Source of the DNA: Proteromonas lacertae
Taxonomy: Eukaryota; Sar; Bigyra; Opalinata; Proteromonadidae
DNA length: 64,000 nucleotides
NCBI GenBank assembly: GCA_002245135.1
Contig: NGBS01000008.1
Span: 124,001 to 188,000 of the forward strand
Direction: 5' to 3'
Shown one piece after another: positions 1-15,400 of the stretch (within the stretch, counting starts at the first letter, position 1; every line of letters begins with the position of its first letter). Made by a program: the position numbers and the translations under genes. Below the pieces are notes generated by a model. The model saw only the letters and a list, made by a program, of their open reading frames with translations, had not been told where the DNA came from and made no database searches.

Positions 1-12
1 ATATATATATAG

Positions 13-1999
13 TTGTTCTGATTTAGTGAATCGTAATCAAGTATTAGAAAAAGAAAATATGACTTTAGCAAATTCATTTTCAGCCTATCAAACAAGGATC
101 AAAGATTTACAAAATCAAATTGATAAAATGAATATAGATCATAGTGCCAAAGACAGGGAAATTGAAGAGTTAAATGGTGAAATAGACAATATGAAGAAAT
201 TACATAATGAATTGAATAAATCATACACAGACTTGTTACAAAAGAATACTTCATTATATGATGATAATCAAAGGTTAGTCTCCACAAATTCAGCTTTAAA
301 TGTATATATATATATATAATAAATATTATTGTTTAATTAATTTATATTTTAGCAAGATAATTCTAAGTTAAATGCTGATAATGAATCATATAGAAATGCA
401 ATAGAAGAGAAACAGCAAGAGTTGCAACAAACTCAATCAGAATTACAGCAAATAAAAACAGAGAAAGAAATATTAGAAAATGAATGTCAAAATGCAACAA
501 TGACTAAATCACAATTATTAGCAGAGAATCAATCATTGAATGAGAAAGCAAGAAGTCAAAATGAAGAGATATTACAGTTACAAAGAGAGAATAGTAGTTT
601 TAAAAGAAGTGCTGTAGAAAAGGATAATAAAATTGAAGATTTGGAGAAACAGCTGTCTAATTTGAATGATAATTATTCACAATTAAACCAAAAGTATATT
701 ATTATTATTATTATTATTATTATAGTTGTAATGAATTAAGAGAATCAAATATGGAATTAACAGATACAAAAGATAAATTAGGTTTAACAAAAGCACAACT
801 TGAGCAGAAATCCAATCAATTAGAAGATGATAATAAAACATTAGTCAAAACAGTATCAAGCCTACAAAAAGCTGTAAATTCAAGAGAAGAACAAAATCAA
901 CAATTACAATCAGAAGTGAATAGTTTGAAAAACAATTGTGAAAATTTAGAGAATAAAGCAAATGATCTACAAGAAAAAACGCAAACATTAGAGAGTAATA
1001 ACCAAGAACTACAGAAACAATTAGATGAATTAAAAGCAGTATTAGATAATACACAACGAGAACATTCAATATTAAAGAGAGATTTTTCAGAAAAATCAAA
1101 AATAGAACAACAACTAACAAATGATTTGAATGAATTAGAACAGCAACAAATGGAATTAGATCAACAAAATAGTAACCTAAAAGAAGAAAATGCAAATTTA
1201 TTAGAAAATAATACAAATTTGAATAATAATCTTCAACAAATAGAAGAAGAAAGAAATGGATTATTATATGATAAACAACAGTTAGTTAAAACAGTTGGAG
1301 AATTACAAAATCAATTACAACAACAAATGAGAATATGTAAAGAACAACAAGCCAATTTAGAAGCATTAGCAAAAGAAAAATCAATGATGAATTCCAGTAT
1401 TATTGATCAAGTGAAAAAGACTCAAAAACTATTACAAAGAAGTGAATCTACAGTAAAAGAAGAGAAAATTAGGCAGAAAGAAACACAAAGGGCTATTTCT
1501 CTATTAACACCAGTATATATATATATATATTGATTGATTTATTATTGTTATTAGAAACAAAGTCCTCCTGGTGCTCAAAGATCTCCATCCACTCCAAGAA
1601 ATACATCTTCCTTAGAAAAAGAAGTAAAAGCAGTTGAAGAATTATTATCAAAATTAGAAACAATAGTTGGACAAACTAGTGATATGATTATGCAGTATTT
1701 AATTATTATTATTATTTTGATATAGAGTGAAAACATTGACAAATTATGAAGACAGTGAAGCATTTGCCAATATAAAGAACCAATTAACTAATTTATCACA
1801 AAATAATTACAATTTAGCAATTGAAATGCAAACAGCTTTGTTAGATTTAGAATCGGTGATGAGAAAATTGAAGAATAACAATGGAGATTTCCCAAGTGCA
1901 GGTTCAGATGGCAATATGGATTCACCTGTTAAAACTCCTTTAGCTAGAAGAAAATCAGTAATAGTGAATAATAGAAGAAGTAGTATGATGAGTCAGTAA
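13..1999 (+). CDS. Long coiled-coil protein, 5' end outside window
   Basis: Five exons can be joined: 13-301, 353-693, 726-1512, 1555-1694 and 1726-1999, with introns of 51, 32, 42 and 31 nt that all start GTA and end TAG. The frame is kept across every junction and ends at TAA 1997-1999. An acceptor at 11-12 shows at least one more exon upstream. The product (about 600 residues here) is almost entirely heptad-like E/Q/N/L/K coiled coil, followed by a basic Ser-rich tail containing SPVKTPLARRKS and RRSSMM, which look like phosphorylation sites. There is no enzymatic domain. The coiled coil plus basic tail would fit a cytoskeletal, centrosomal or ciliary scaffold, but composition alone cannot show this and I do not recognise a family. 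Confidence 0.8.
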
Positions 2000-2122
2000 T
2001 AATGTATTTTAATTTTTAGAGTGAGTAATTATTTATTAAAATATGTTTTTCTTTTTATTCTTTTCATCAAATAATATAAAAATCACAACAAAAATGAATA
2101 GAAAAATTAAAAAACAATTTCT

Positions 2123-3585
2123 TTACTTTCTCTTTTTAAATGCTGGTTTATTTGATTTACCAGATTTACCAGGTTTGTTTGGTTTATTGCTACTCTTATT
2201 CTTCTTTAATTTATCAGTAATCTTCTTCATAACATTAGATTTAGGATTAAACTTTGTCTTTTTACCACTATAACTACTACTACTATTGTCATTCTTTGTA
2301 AATATTCTCTTAGCACTTCTTACTTTTCCATTATTACCATTATTCTTATTTCCACCTTTAAACTTCTTATTCTTCTTCATATTAACAATATTACTTGCAT
2401 TAAACTTCTCATTTTTATCTTTTCTTTTAGTAATAGCTTTCCATTTTGTTATTCTAATTTGTCTATCTTTAAAAGTTGAACCATTCAATAATAACGCTTC
2501 AGACATTGCTGTTTCATCTTTAAACACAACATAAGCTATTCCTTTGCTTTGATTTGTATTTTCATCTCTCACAATTCTTAAGTTCTCAATTTCACATTCA
2601 TCTTTATCTAAATTCTTATATAAGAAATCTCTCAATTCTTCATTAGTTATTGAAAATGGCAAATTACCTATAAATATTGTTCTATTCTTCTCTTGTTTAT
2701 GATTACTTTGTATTGCTTTATCTACTCTGATATGATGAAAATCATATTCCTTTTCATTTTCTACCAATGCTTTTTCAACAGATTCTTCATTTTTATATAC
2801 AATATATGCATTCATTGATCCTACTTCTTCATTGATAGCAGATTTGATGATTGATGCTTTTCTAAGAACTTTCTGATCATATCTTTCTATTGGAACTCCT
2901 GTAACTGGAACTGAACGAAATCTATAAGATTCTATTTCACCATACACTTTGAATATATCTAAAAATGGTTTTGGCTCGTTTAAATATTTCACTATAATAA
3001 TATATAATAATTAATAATAATAATTAATAATAATAATTAATACAGGATATATTTCCTACAAATAATGTTCTTTTTAGTTTTTCTGGATCATCTTTCTTTT
3101 TCTTTGGTTTTGGTGGATTTTCTTTTTTATTGTCTTTTTTTGATCCTTTTTTATTCTTCTTTTTGTTATCTACTGTGTTATTATCATCATCATTCTCTTC
3201 TTCTTCCATTTTTTCTGATGATGGAATTTCTTGTACTACTGGTTTTGCTTCTACGAACTTGTTCTTATTTTCATCACTGAATAACTTTAATAAATCGTTG
3301 GGTATCTCTATATTGAGCTTTTCTTCATCTTTCACCTTCTTTTCTTTCTTTTGTTTTTTCTATTATATTATATTTACAATTTAATACAGTCTTATGTGTA
3401 CTATCTGGAACAACATCAACTTGCTCCTAAAGTAATAGAAAAAACAATAATACTTCAACATCTTGATGTTTTCTCTTCTTTTTCTCCTCTTTCTTTTCAA
3501 CTACAACTCTAATCACAAAATATAACACAAACTCATACTCTTTTTCTTTTGTTTCTTCTGTCTTGACTTTTTTATGTTTTGTCAT
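2123..3585 (-). CDS. Nucleolar RRM protein, RBM34/Nop12-like
   Basis: This is an RNA-binding protein with two RRM domains and lysine-rich ends, matching the RBM34/Nop12 family, which acts in nucleolar 60S (25S rRNA) maturation. RNP2-like motifs are RTLFVGNIS, split by the intron at 2992-3043, and RTIFIGNLPF. RNP1-like motifs are NAYIVYKN and GIAYVVF. The long insert in the first RRM (FRSVPVTG, later KAS) is typical of RBM34. Three further introns of about 27-30 nt lie in the Lys/Glu-rich N-terminus. I placed the start at the ATG at 3585-3583 because all exons then join in frame. The tail is a Lys/Ser/Pro nucleolar-type basic region. Family-level confidence is good; the exact orthologue is inferred. 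Confidence 0.85.
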
Positions 3586-3663
3586 GTTTGAGGCTTGATA
3601 AAATCATTTTTCATTTTTCTCACAACAGACAAATTTATATACACAATTAATTATATTAAATAA

Positions 3664-4656
3664 TTATTCATCCATTTCTATATCATAAGGAGCTTCTGGT
3701 TCCAACGAACGACTCATTGTTGCTCTTTCCCATCTCAGAGTATCATAAGAATTATCAACTGGTCTAGTCTTTCTCTTCTCTAGTAGTGCAGTTCTTGTGG
3801 GATGATCATAGACTATAAAAATAATATAATTGTTGTGAATTTATACCATAATGTTGATAGTTTGGACTAAATGTTTCTTTCTGAATGTATCTAGTACATG
3901 GACATGTATATTTCCAATTCTCATGATCTTTCATTGCTTCTTTTTCTTTTCTCAATTCTAGCCTCTGTCTATCTACTTGATCCATAAATATATCAGTTGT
4001 ATAAGGGAATGTTGATAATATTTTACTAGTTGCATTACCATATCTCCATCCACCAGGAACTCTGAATTTTTCTGATCGATACTTAGGATCTGGTCCTCCT
4101 CTGTCGCATACTTTCCTTCCTATTAATTCTTGAGTATTTACATGTGGATAGGTTATATATTTAGAAAATGGAGTTGGTGGTTTTGCTTTTTTTAAAGTTA
4201 CTCTCTGTGGAAGATCTGAATAACTTTTAGATGCTAATAAATTTCGAGATGTTTGAATTTTATTTAGTGCATTTGATACAGTTCCTTGCTTTTGTAATTC
4301 TGCTAATTCTGTTTCTAAATTCTTTATTTTTTCTTCTGCTTGCCTTGATTCTTCAGTCTCCCAATGTATGATTACTTTCTTTCGTTCTTTTTTTAACTAT
4401 AATTTTTGTTATAAAATAAGATAAGACATACTTCTTCTTCAATTTCTCTTATTCTGTGTTTTTTATTGTGTCTCAATTTGTCATTCTCATGAGCATCTTC
4501 TCTGTATATCTTTCTACATATTATCAGCTATTATTATACCTAACTTCATGTAACAATTTTCTCTCATCTAGTTCTAATGGTTTCAGTTTATTCAACTGTT
4601 CCTCTATATCATTTCTAAAATATTATTATGCAATTATACATTCCCGTTGATGACAT
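3664..4656 (-). CDS. Unrecognised protein with N-terminal coiled coil
   Basis: Five exons join in frame from ATG at 4656-4654 to TAA at 3666-3664, with introns of about 25-35 nt. The product is about 255 residues. The first third is charged and helical (ELDERKLLHEV, IREIEEELKKERKK). The rest is rich in Pro, Tyr and Arg, with conserved-looking stretches such as FRVPGGWRYGN, ENWKYTCPCTRYIQ and YDHPTRTALLEKR. Short Tyr/Pro/Arg blocks of this kind are common in microtubule-associated ciliary proteins, and the gene lies near the dynein gene, so a ciliary role is possible. I do not recognise the family and assign no function. Confidence 0.65.
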
Positions 4657-4799
4657 ATTAATATTGGTAAAAAATGTAACGATTTTGGTAATTTACAGTC
4701 ACAATTACATTTTTACATTCTTTCATTTTCTGATTGATATACAAGGTATAATGAATAACAAACAAATGTAATACAAAATGCATAAATTATATAAAAAAA

Positions 4800-6266
4800 T
4801 TATTTTGGTTTTACTCCTGCTTTAGCAACATAAGCTAAAAATTCCTTCAATCCTCTTCCATCACCACCTTCATGTGCTTTAATCAATTGTTTCTTCATTT
4901 TTGGATCTTTTATTGGATTTGAATCACAATTAAATTGTTTCAATTTCTTCTTACATTCAGCTAAACATTGTGGAACTTCTGTAATTTTATTATTATTCAA
5001 ATCAACATTTTCTAACAACTTACAAGTTCCAATAGTGAATGGAATTGTTGTAATTTCATTATTACTTGCTGTTATATCTCTTATTCTTGGAGAATTCTCT
5101 AGATTTATATCTAAAATGGTTAATTTATTCCTATCCACATGTAATGATGTTAAATTGGGTAAATTGGTTATATTTAAGGATGTTAAGTTATTGTCTGATA
5201 TTAATAACACTTCTAATTTATCCAATTTATTTATTTCTGATGGTAATTCTGTTAATTCATTGTTTTGTAACTATAAAAATATAAAAACATAAAAATTATA
5301 AATACTTCCAATGCTTTTAATGAATGTAATTGACCAATAGATGGTGGTAATGATTTCAAACTATTAAATGACAATATCAATGTCAATAAATGACGTAAAT
5401 TACCTAATCCATAAGGTAATTCAGTCAAAACTCCTTTAGCCATTTTCAATTGCAATCTATTCACTGAATGACAAAAGAATAAAGCTGGATCAATAGATTC
5501 TTCTTCAGTATCACCTGATTTGTCAATATTCAACTCCAATATCTTCTTTTCAAATGCTTCTTTGATTTCTGGCCATTCTGGTACTATATCCGATGGTATT
5601 TCTACTTCTTCTTCTGGTTCTTCATCTTCTTTTGCTCCTTTACCTAATAATCCTTTCGCTCTTAATGCTCTGGTTGACATTCCTATTACACCACCACCTC
5701 CAGCATTATTACGAGACTATTATAAATAAATAAATAAATATTTATTATACTTTTCCATCATTTTCATCATCAGAATCTTCTACATCTTCACCATCTATTA
5801 ATTTCACTATTTTGGGGAAGTTCTTTTCAACTGCGTAATCTCTTGCTGTTTTACCTGCATCATCTCTATTTAAATATAATAATTTTATTATTAGAATACT
5901 TTATTTTCTTATCTGGATTCATTAAATCAACCAACATTTTGGCTATTTTGAAATTACCGTTTCTACATGCCATATGTAATACAGTTTCACCTTTTTCAAA
6001 CTGAGTATTAATACTATCAAACTCTCTCATTCTTCTTAAATGATCAATAATGATTTCCATCGAATTTACCTTATTTAATTTGCAGGCCAATTGGATACCA
6101 GTATTTCCATCATCATCCTCTAAAAATAAACACTCTAAAATATACCTGTTGTGATTGGATTAAAACCACCATATGATAATGACCATCTTAAAGTATCAAG
6201 CTTTTCACTTTTGATAGAAGAAAAGAATTGATTTCTTTTATTACCTCCTGTTGCTTTCTTTGGCAT
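4800..6266 (-). CDS. Ankyrin-repeat plus leucine-rich-repeat protein
   Basis: Exons join in frame from ATG 6266 (MPKKATGGNKRNQFF) to the stop at 4800, with introns near 6122-6147, 5865-5910, 5718-5749 and 5272-5307. The N-terminal half has about three ankyrin repeats (GNTGIQLACKLN, GETVLHMACRNGN, DDAGKTARDYAVE). An acidic linker (DVEDSDDENDG) and a Glu-rich patch follow. The C-terminal half has LRRs of the LxxLxLxxNxLxxLP type (LTLILSFNSLKSLP, LEVLLISDNNLTSLN, LENVDLNNNKITEVP). Both repeat types bind proteins, so it is probably a scaffold. No signal peptide or membrane segment is visible. The ankyrin-then-LRR order is clear; the partner and pathway are unknown. Confidence 0.8.
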
Positions 6267-6409
6267 TAAAAACGATGAAATGCAAAAACAGAAAAAAGTT
6301 TGTGATATTCAAACTTATTTGAGAATTGATTTGTTATTCTATTTTGAATAATCAAGAAAAAAGTAATAAAAGAAATATAATTTAGTATTTTATTAATCTT
6401 ATTTAATTC

Positions 6410-9400
6410 TTACACCACGTCAAGAACCATTACAACACCTCCCAATATCCACTTATCTGGTGGTTCATTACTTTTAACACTAGCACTGAATATATAAGTA
6501 GGACCACGATTCTGTGTTCTATAAATTGGACAATAGAATGTACTAGGCGATTCATTCTTAGATAATGGCACAGCTTTACAGTTAATTACTGGTAATAAGG
6601 AATACAACTCTTTTGGATAGGATTTCATTATACAGGATGTGGTAATATCAAATCTTGCACCTTCCATATACAAACCATGAATGTAATAACCTTCTCTACT
6701 GGGGATATCAATCTCATGAACATATTTCTTCTGAATATCAGTTTGAATTACTAATTTATCCAATTCTAAACTCTTCTTTTGTGCTGTAACTTGTGTAATG
6801 GATGTTAAGAAAGATTGAGGATTGAAAAATCCAGATAACCAAGTCACTTTTGGAACTTCAAGTGTATTTGCTAAAATCTCATTATACTGTTGAATTCTAT
6901 TATTCAAATCTTGTAACCAACTACCTAAAGGTCTTAAGGAAGGATAAGCTAATACTTCCCATGTATGAGGAACTTTTGAATTATAAATTTCATTTGCTAA
7001 AATATCCATTCTTTCAGACATTTGTAATTCACCATTATAACCCATTTCTAATTCTTCTAATGACATTACTATTTCGTGGATTAATATATTCATTGATTGA
7101 TATTCTTGTAAAAATACATTTTGGAATGGACCTGGATCTGTTACAGTCTCTCTTATTTCATCTAAATCAAATTTGAAATCCCTATATTGATCTAATATTT
7201 CTTGTAAAGTAACTTCCACTGTTGATTGTATTGTTCCAGCTGTTGTTTCATTTTCTCCACCTCCACTGTTAGATCCACCATTATTTCCACTACCATCTCC
7301 TCTTCCACTGCTTCCACCTGAATTTCCATCACTGTTACTATTTCCAGCTGCCATACTTGGTGAATCACCAACTCCACCTTTTGGTTCAATTAATAATATC
7401 TTATTGAAGATTGTTTGACAGATTGTACTTCTTAAATCAATCTCTGTATTGCTATGTAAACCTAAATATACTGGACTTTCTGCTGGGAATGAATCAATGT
7501 AAGTAACATAACTTGCATAAGTAGAAGGAGGTGGTGCTTTGAATGAATATAACTTCGTATCTTCTTGATCTAAATAAGGAACTAATTCCATTTCTTCTAA
7601 TAATTCATCTCTTAAATAATATTGTAAGTATTTATTACATAATAATCTATCAAAATCATTCACTATATGACCACCATACATAATTTCACCAAATATGTAT
7701 CGTAAATCATCCCAAGGTATTTTGACTGGAGCAGTTTCCATATAATTGTATAAAATAACAGAACTATCTTTCAAATCACAAATAGAGAATGGATATAACA
7801 TATTAAAACCTTTAGCACCATATGTTTTACGTTCAATTAATATAGAATGGAAGTAACATAAACCGAATAATATACCTCTTGTTTTTGAATCTAAACTATC
7901 AATATCATCAGCTGTAAATGTACTGATTGAACGTTTCAAATTAGATTTCAATCCTGTTGGTGGTTCATTGGTTATTTTAATTGATTTATTCAATATACCT
8001 AATGGAATATTATTGGAAGGTTCTGAAGCTAAAAACAGTCTAAAATCATTATGACATCCACTTAAATAAAATTCATCTAACTTTTTATCTAATTCTACCA
8101 ACCATACTGGCATTAAGTGTAAGTTATTTAATAATACCCAATAACCATTCTCTACAGCTTGTTCTAATGTTTCCATAGCGATTGTATCTTGTCCTTGACC
8201 TAAGGAAATGTAGAAGTATGAATTATTCTTAATCTTTCCATTTTCTTCAGCTAATTTGTCAATTATTGTAACAATATCACTTCCTGAGCTTAGAATGAAA
8301 TACAATGGAATTGTTGGTGATGAATCTTTGAAACATTCATTTGTAATTTGATAGAAACTCAATTGAGAATCACAATTAATAAAATCATTACCATGTGGTA
8401 ATATATCAATAATATATTTAGTTAAAGCTGTGATTAATCTATCAGGTCTTAAACAACGAATAACTAATAATTTCTTAAATGGTGTTTTGTCTAATTCTCT
8501 CCAATCTAATGGCAATTTCTCTGTTTCTGGTGATAATTGATTATACCATTCTTTGAATCTTTGAGAATTCTCTGCTACATCACTGGCAAATCTTTCAAAA
8601 TCTGTGAGGCCTGACAAGGCTTGAATACCATACCAAGTATTTTCAGTTAGCCAATCAACTGGATTTTCTTCTCCCATTACTTTCTTTGGTGATTTGATTA
8701 AGTAATTCAAATATTCCAATGTAAAACCTGTATCTTTTCCAATTATTCCATTTGTTAAATATTTAAACAATATTTCACATAATAATATGATTTTATCATT
8801 TTCAAACAAACCTCTTGATAACCATCGATATATAACAAATCTTAACGTTTCTTTGATTTTTGTAATTGTTTTTTCTTGCTCTTCTAAGATTTTCTGTGGA
8901 TTTTTCTCTTCTTTTAAGTTGTTGATATCTTTATCTTTGTCTTTTTTATTATCATCATCAGCTAAATTTAGTGATTGTAAGAAGAATTGTAAGAATAATG
9001 ATAATGAATATTGATATAATGGATTAATAATATTCATATGATTAGCAATAAAGTATAATATTGATCCTTCACTTGCTACACTTCTATAAACATTTCTAGC
9101 ATCATTAATTTGAATTTCTGTGATTTTGGCATTATTCACAGATTCATTGATTTGATTTACAGTACTTTTTGTTAATTCCAAACTTTCAATCAATGAAATA
9201 TCTGATAAAATATCTTCTGGAGCATTTGATATTTTGTTTAATAATTCTTCTTCTAATCCAGCTAATTGTATTTTATATTGATTTAATTGCATTTGTAATG
9301 CTTGTTTTCTATCTTCCAACTCTGGTTGTTCTTTTCTTACAACTTCAGCTAATAATTGATCTTCTAAACCACTCTCTGTGACGATGAAATTGATTAAAGT

Positions 9401-12400
9401 ACATTGGGCTTGAACTTCAGGCTTGTATTCTGGATTAGCTATTTTAGTTTGGAAGAATAATCTAAAGTTAGGATTGTATTCAATCTCATTACCATCTATT
9501 CTCATAAACAAACTATGTCCTTTCTTAAAGTATGATTTGGATAGTAATGGCTCTAATATTGGATCTATTTCTTCACCAATATTATCAATTAAACATGGTT
9601 TACCTTCCTGAATAGCAGTTTGTAATGATTTTGTCCAATTCTTTTGACCAATTCTAAAACCAATCAATCCTTTTGATTCAAATTGAGATCTTATCCATTT
9701 AATACCTTGTAACTGTGGATCTATTAATAATGGATATCTGTCACAATTACTAATAATCACTGCATTCTCAATTGATAGTTGATCTGATGGTAATTGATGA
9801 GTTAACCATTCAGCGATTTGTGTTTCTGTTGTTAAGATTGAGATTGGATCTATATCTTCTTTGAGTGGAATTTCTCTTGATTCTAAATCACTAATCCAAA
9901 TATCTCTCCATAAATCAGTTCTGAAACTAGAGGTAAAAGCACCAATATATGATATAAAAGCAGCTCCTAATAGACAATCTCCAATTAGTGTAAATGATGA
10001 CATATTATAAACATCAATCTCTTTTCCCCATCTTTCCTTTTCACTACTTAAACCACTCACTAATCTTTCAGCTAAATCCAATTTCTTTTGACAAGTTGCA
10101 GCTTCTAATTCAACTTTAGCTTTTTCATTACTTGCTTCTAAATAGTTCTTTTGTAATTCTGCTAAACTATCAGTTGCTTCTTTTACTACTTTTAATGCAG
10201 CATCTAATTGTTCTTCTGCTTTTGCTGATTCTCTTTGTGCTTCATCTAAACTATCCATTAATGGTTTAACTTTAACATATACAGAGTTATAATGTATAAT
10301 ATTTACCACCCAAACCACTAAGTTTGCAGCTGCAATACTCTTCTTTGACATGGTTGTTTCATTAAAGTCTGGATCAGCTAAATATGGTTGTAAATTCTTC
10401 TTCACATCTTCAGGGATTGTTTCTGCTGGATATTCTTCTAATTCCTTCTTGAAATAATCAATCTTAGCCATCATTCTCTTTGCATTATCAAATGAAAAAT
10501 TCTTCTTTTCATTTCTTAACATCATTAAGACTGTCGTTGTTACTTTCAATACAGCAGCTGGTGGACTTACCATAGACTTCAATTCAGTTAAACTTGCTTT
10601 ATTCAAACAGTTTACTGCATCTTTAGCTCTTAATAAAGCTGGTTGTGCTTTTTGTAAGGCTTCTTTTGCTTCTTTTTCTATTTTATCAGCTGATGCTTTT
10701 GCTTCTAAGGCTTTTCTCTTTTCTTTATCAGCAATTTGTTGTTGTTTCTCAGCTAAATCTCTTTGCTTACCCATATCATCTAATAGCAAATCTGTTGCTT
10801 TCTTTTTCTCATCCACTTTGATCAATGATTCATTCAAATCTTTCTGTAATTGTTCAACTTCAGCAGCTGTTTCTCTCAATATCTTTAAACCAGAGGATAA
10901 TCTTTCAATTTTTACATCATTTTCACTCTTCTTACTCTTTAATAATGATTTATATAATGAAATGAAGTTCAAATATGTCTTAGGAGTTGTATAATTATAT
11001 CTTCTTAATTGACTCAAATACTTATTACTTGTATTAGTCACACTTGTATGAACTTCAGCAATATAATGAACAATATTATCTTTCAATTCATTACTTTCAA
11101 TTGATAAATCTTCAATAAACTTATTAGAAACAGATAATAATGAATCTAAACTCCAAGGATGATACCAATCAATTGTTGTACAGTTAATTAAACCTGGGAA
11201 TTTTCTACATCTTATTCTAAAATGATCACCTACTGGACTGAAGCATAATATAATATGTAAATTCTCTTTTACTCTATTTACGAAGAAATCAGTTAGAGAT
11301 TTCTTATTGTCTGTTATACCAATACTTTTAGCTAAATTCTTGAGGGAATTACAAACACTTTCTAACTCATCTTTTGTATATAAATCAACAATATTACCTG
11401 ATGATAAGAAATCATTAATATAAACCAAGTATTTCTCATCATAGATTTGATTTTCTGTTAATAAATAAACAACAGGTATTGCTGGCTTTACACCTGCTTT
11501 ACGATATAATTCCTTCAAATTATCTTTAAAATCAGCAACATTGAGATTATTCGATTGAATAATATCATATCCTACAATATAACTGGATAATCTACAAATT
11601 GATTGTTTTCCACTTCCTCCTACACCAATCAGTAAACCATTACCTTGAGGAGTGGATAATATTCTACACAAATGGCAGATATGATCCATTGCTTGTTCAA
11701 ACAACACTAAATCGATTATATTATGAGTATTATTATATTCATCTAATTGTGTATGTAAGAAATCATTCAATTCTTTATATCCTGATAGTGGTAAGTAAGG
11801 AGGTTGATCTGATAATATATTATGAGCGAAATGAGTATAAATGATTGGTTTTTCCATTATTACATCAATTTCATCATCAAAATGTTTCTTTATAATATCA
11901 GTAATGATTGTTTCATAATTTCTTATATCTTTTTCATTAGTAAATCTATCTTTATATACTCTATCACATTCATGTATAAATAATCTAGTCAATTTCAATG
12001 GTTCATTACTATAATATTCAGATTGAATTAATAATAATTGTTGGAATATATTTCTCAAATCTCTCATATTGAAATTATAATGGAATTTAATAGCTGTTGG
12101 TAAAAATTTCTCTGATATAATTTGATATAATTCAATTGATGCATTGATAATGCTGTTACTAATATCCATTACTTTCTTACTATAAGAACCACTAGAAGAG
12201 TTCAAATGAGTAGTTAATAATGTTGATAAAATCACATTCAATTGTGTAACATCTGGTAATGGAACTATAAATGTTGAGAAATGCCATTGATAACGTGGAT
12301 TAACTGTAAATGAACCAGCTTTGTTATTCATACTAGTAATGAACTGAATATCAACAATTGTCTTTCTTAATGATAAATCAGAACGATCAAACCAATTACC

Positions 12401-15400
12401 ATAATCTAAAAATTGTCTTAAAAGCTCGATAGAGGTTTGAGTTCCATAAGTTTCAACTTGTGTCATATTCAAATCATCAATATAATAAACTAATGGCTTT
12501 GTACCAACTGGACCATATATTCTACCAGATCTTTTATCTAAAGATTCTTCTAAATGTTGTTGCATTGTATATGAATCAGTGTAATAGTTACAATTGATAG
12601 TTACTGAGTTATAATTATCTTCTTGATTGTGTAATATATCTTTAATCAATAATGTCTTACCTGTACCAGCTGGACCAACTAACATTATTGGATAATGGTT
12701 TGACATAAGCTTGACTGTTAATGTACTTAATCTTACAGTATCAATAGTATGAACTAAGATATTACTTAATATATTTTCACTTAATGATGGAATAGATGTT
12801 GGTAATAATTCCTTCCAAGGTACAAACTGTAAGGTTTGACCTGATAATGAATTAGAAGATGTAATATTCAACATTTGATTATTATTATTATCATTTCCAC
12901 CATTATCTTCACCATTTTCTCCATTTTCATCATCATTATTGTTGTTTGTTGTATTATTTGTAGAGTTATCTACCATTGTCAATGCATAATCAAATACAAA
13001 TCCTTCATTAGGGAATGGAACTTTCTTAAATCCTCCTCTATACATTTCATCGAATTTCTTCCAATAATTACAATTCTTATCAATTGATAAAGCTGAACCA
13101 AATGCCCAAACACATGAATATAAGAATATCATTTCTAATGTCTCTTTTGTTCTTGGTTTGAATTCATCTAAATATGATTCTAATAATCTGAATAATGTAT
13201 TGATTATTGAAACTAATGGAATTGGAGTAATATATTGGAACTTATGAGCTTGACATTGAGTTACAAATTCATCAATATATGTTGAGAATAACTTCGGTAA
13301 ATTGGATAATTCAAAATTATCTTTTCTTGTATTAATCCATCTTTCAATCAATGGATGATAACCAATATCAGTTTCATTAATATATAATATACCAGCTCTT
13401 GATACTGTAGCAGGAGTAGCATTTTTCAATGTATTTACTTCAAAGATCAATCTCATTGCTGCTGTTAATGGAATTCTTTCATTGGAGACTAATGTTAAAA
13501 CTTTATTATCGTCCATAACTGTGTTCATTGATTCAATCCATACAGCATCAATATCTCCATCTAATACTATAAATTTCCATTTTTGACTTTCATTGTATTG
13601 GTTGAAATTCTTAGACATGTTTCTCATAATAATTGAAAATGCACCATCTGTCCAATCTTTCGTTAAATTCATAAAACCAAATAATTCATCACTTGTGATA
13701 GATTTAGGATTGACTACTTCATGCATACAGATTGTTTTCTTTTCATTATAATTGAAACTATTACATAATCCTTTCCAAACTGTTGATTTACCACTTCCAG
13801 CTGGTCCTAATATCATTACACTATGTCTTACATCAATAATTTCCTTTAATTGAATGACTTTTAATACAAATTCTTCTTCAGCAATGATGTTATTCTGTTT
13901 ACTACTTTCTATACAATTATTCTTCAAAGTTTCATCAATTTTTGCTGCTATTTGCATATTAGGGAATAAATCAGATATTAATCTTAAGAATATAGGTAAA
14001 TCAGTTGATATAATCTTTGGAATATTGAAATCTCTTAAAGCTCTCATTAATATAATATCTTCATTAATTGTTGGTTCTGATCTTTTCAACATTCCTGCAA
14101 CTCTTAATACTGACTTAACAGCTCTTAAACCCCAATCGTAATGTATTTGTTGTGATAATAATTCAGAACATAATTTATATAATGTAACAAACTTGATTGC
14201 CATTGTTTTAGCTTTTACAAAACCTTCAGACATTAACATATTCTCACAAATTGGTATTAAATCTGGTCTAATCATAGCGCAAGATCTGAATAATGTCTTT
14301 ATATTCTCTGGTAATTCTGTACGACCAGCATAACCTGGATTCATTGTAATAAATATACCAACAGTTGGGATTAATTTGATTGGATGTCCCATGAAGTCGA
14401 ATGTACCAACAACTACACCTGGTTTTCCATCTGGAATATTCTGATATTGTTCATCTCTATTCTTAGCATAATATAAGTATTTAATAGCATCTAATATGGA
14501 TTTAACTTGTGTTGCAACAACTGATAATACTTCAATACAAATACGATTGAATTCATCAAAGCATCCCCAAGCACCAGATTGAGATAAACCTTTGAATATA
14601 TTACCTAAAGTCTGATAATTCATTTGATCAGAACAGTTAAATACATAACAAGCCAAACCTAATGATCGAGCCAAATCTTTTGTTGTTTCAGTTTTACCTG
14701 TTCCAGCTGGACCTGCTGGTGCACCACCTAAATTCAACTTCAATGCGACAGATAGTGTAATATAACATCTATCAGTTAATGGAGTAATTACTAGTCTTTC
14801 AGTATTACCTAAATACTCATATGCATATTCAGTTGTATAATCAATAATCTTCGCCAAACAAGTACTATTTACTGCATAAAATCTCAATTGACTTTTCCAC
14901 TGGAAATTACCAACACTATCAACCTTCAAATCTATTAATTTCTGTATAATATCTCTATTATGTACATCCATTGTGATTAATGTAATAATTTTAGTTCTAT
15001 CTCCTTCACTCAAATTACCTTGAACCAATTTAATCAAATTCTCTAATCGATTAACACATAAATCCAAATATCTCTTTATTGAATCTTCACTACCATTTTC
15101 AAACTCTGTCAAAGCATTTTCTGTTTCTTGAGTGTACATTATTTGACTTACTAATAATACAATTTGTGCTGGATAATGGAATAACCATTTCTCTCTTGGC
15201 AATTCAGCAATCCATTGACTAGCAGCATCTAGTGATAAATCTAATATATATTTCAAACTGTTTCTCATCGTAACTAATAAATCATTCAGCCAACATTCAA
15301 CTTGTCCTTTAATAGTGAATCTTTCACTAAATTCCACCACTTCTCCTTCTTTAGATATCATATGAGTTGCATAAGTTGGTGGTAAATTCTTATCTTCAGC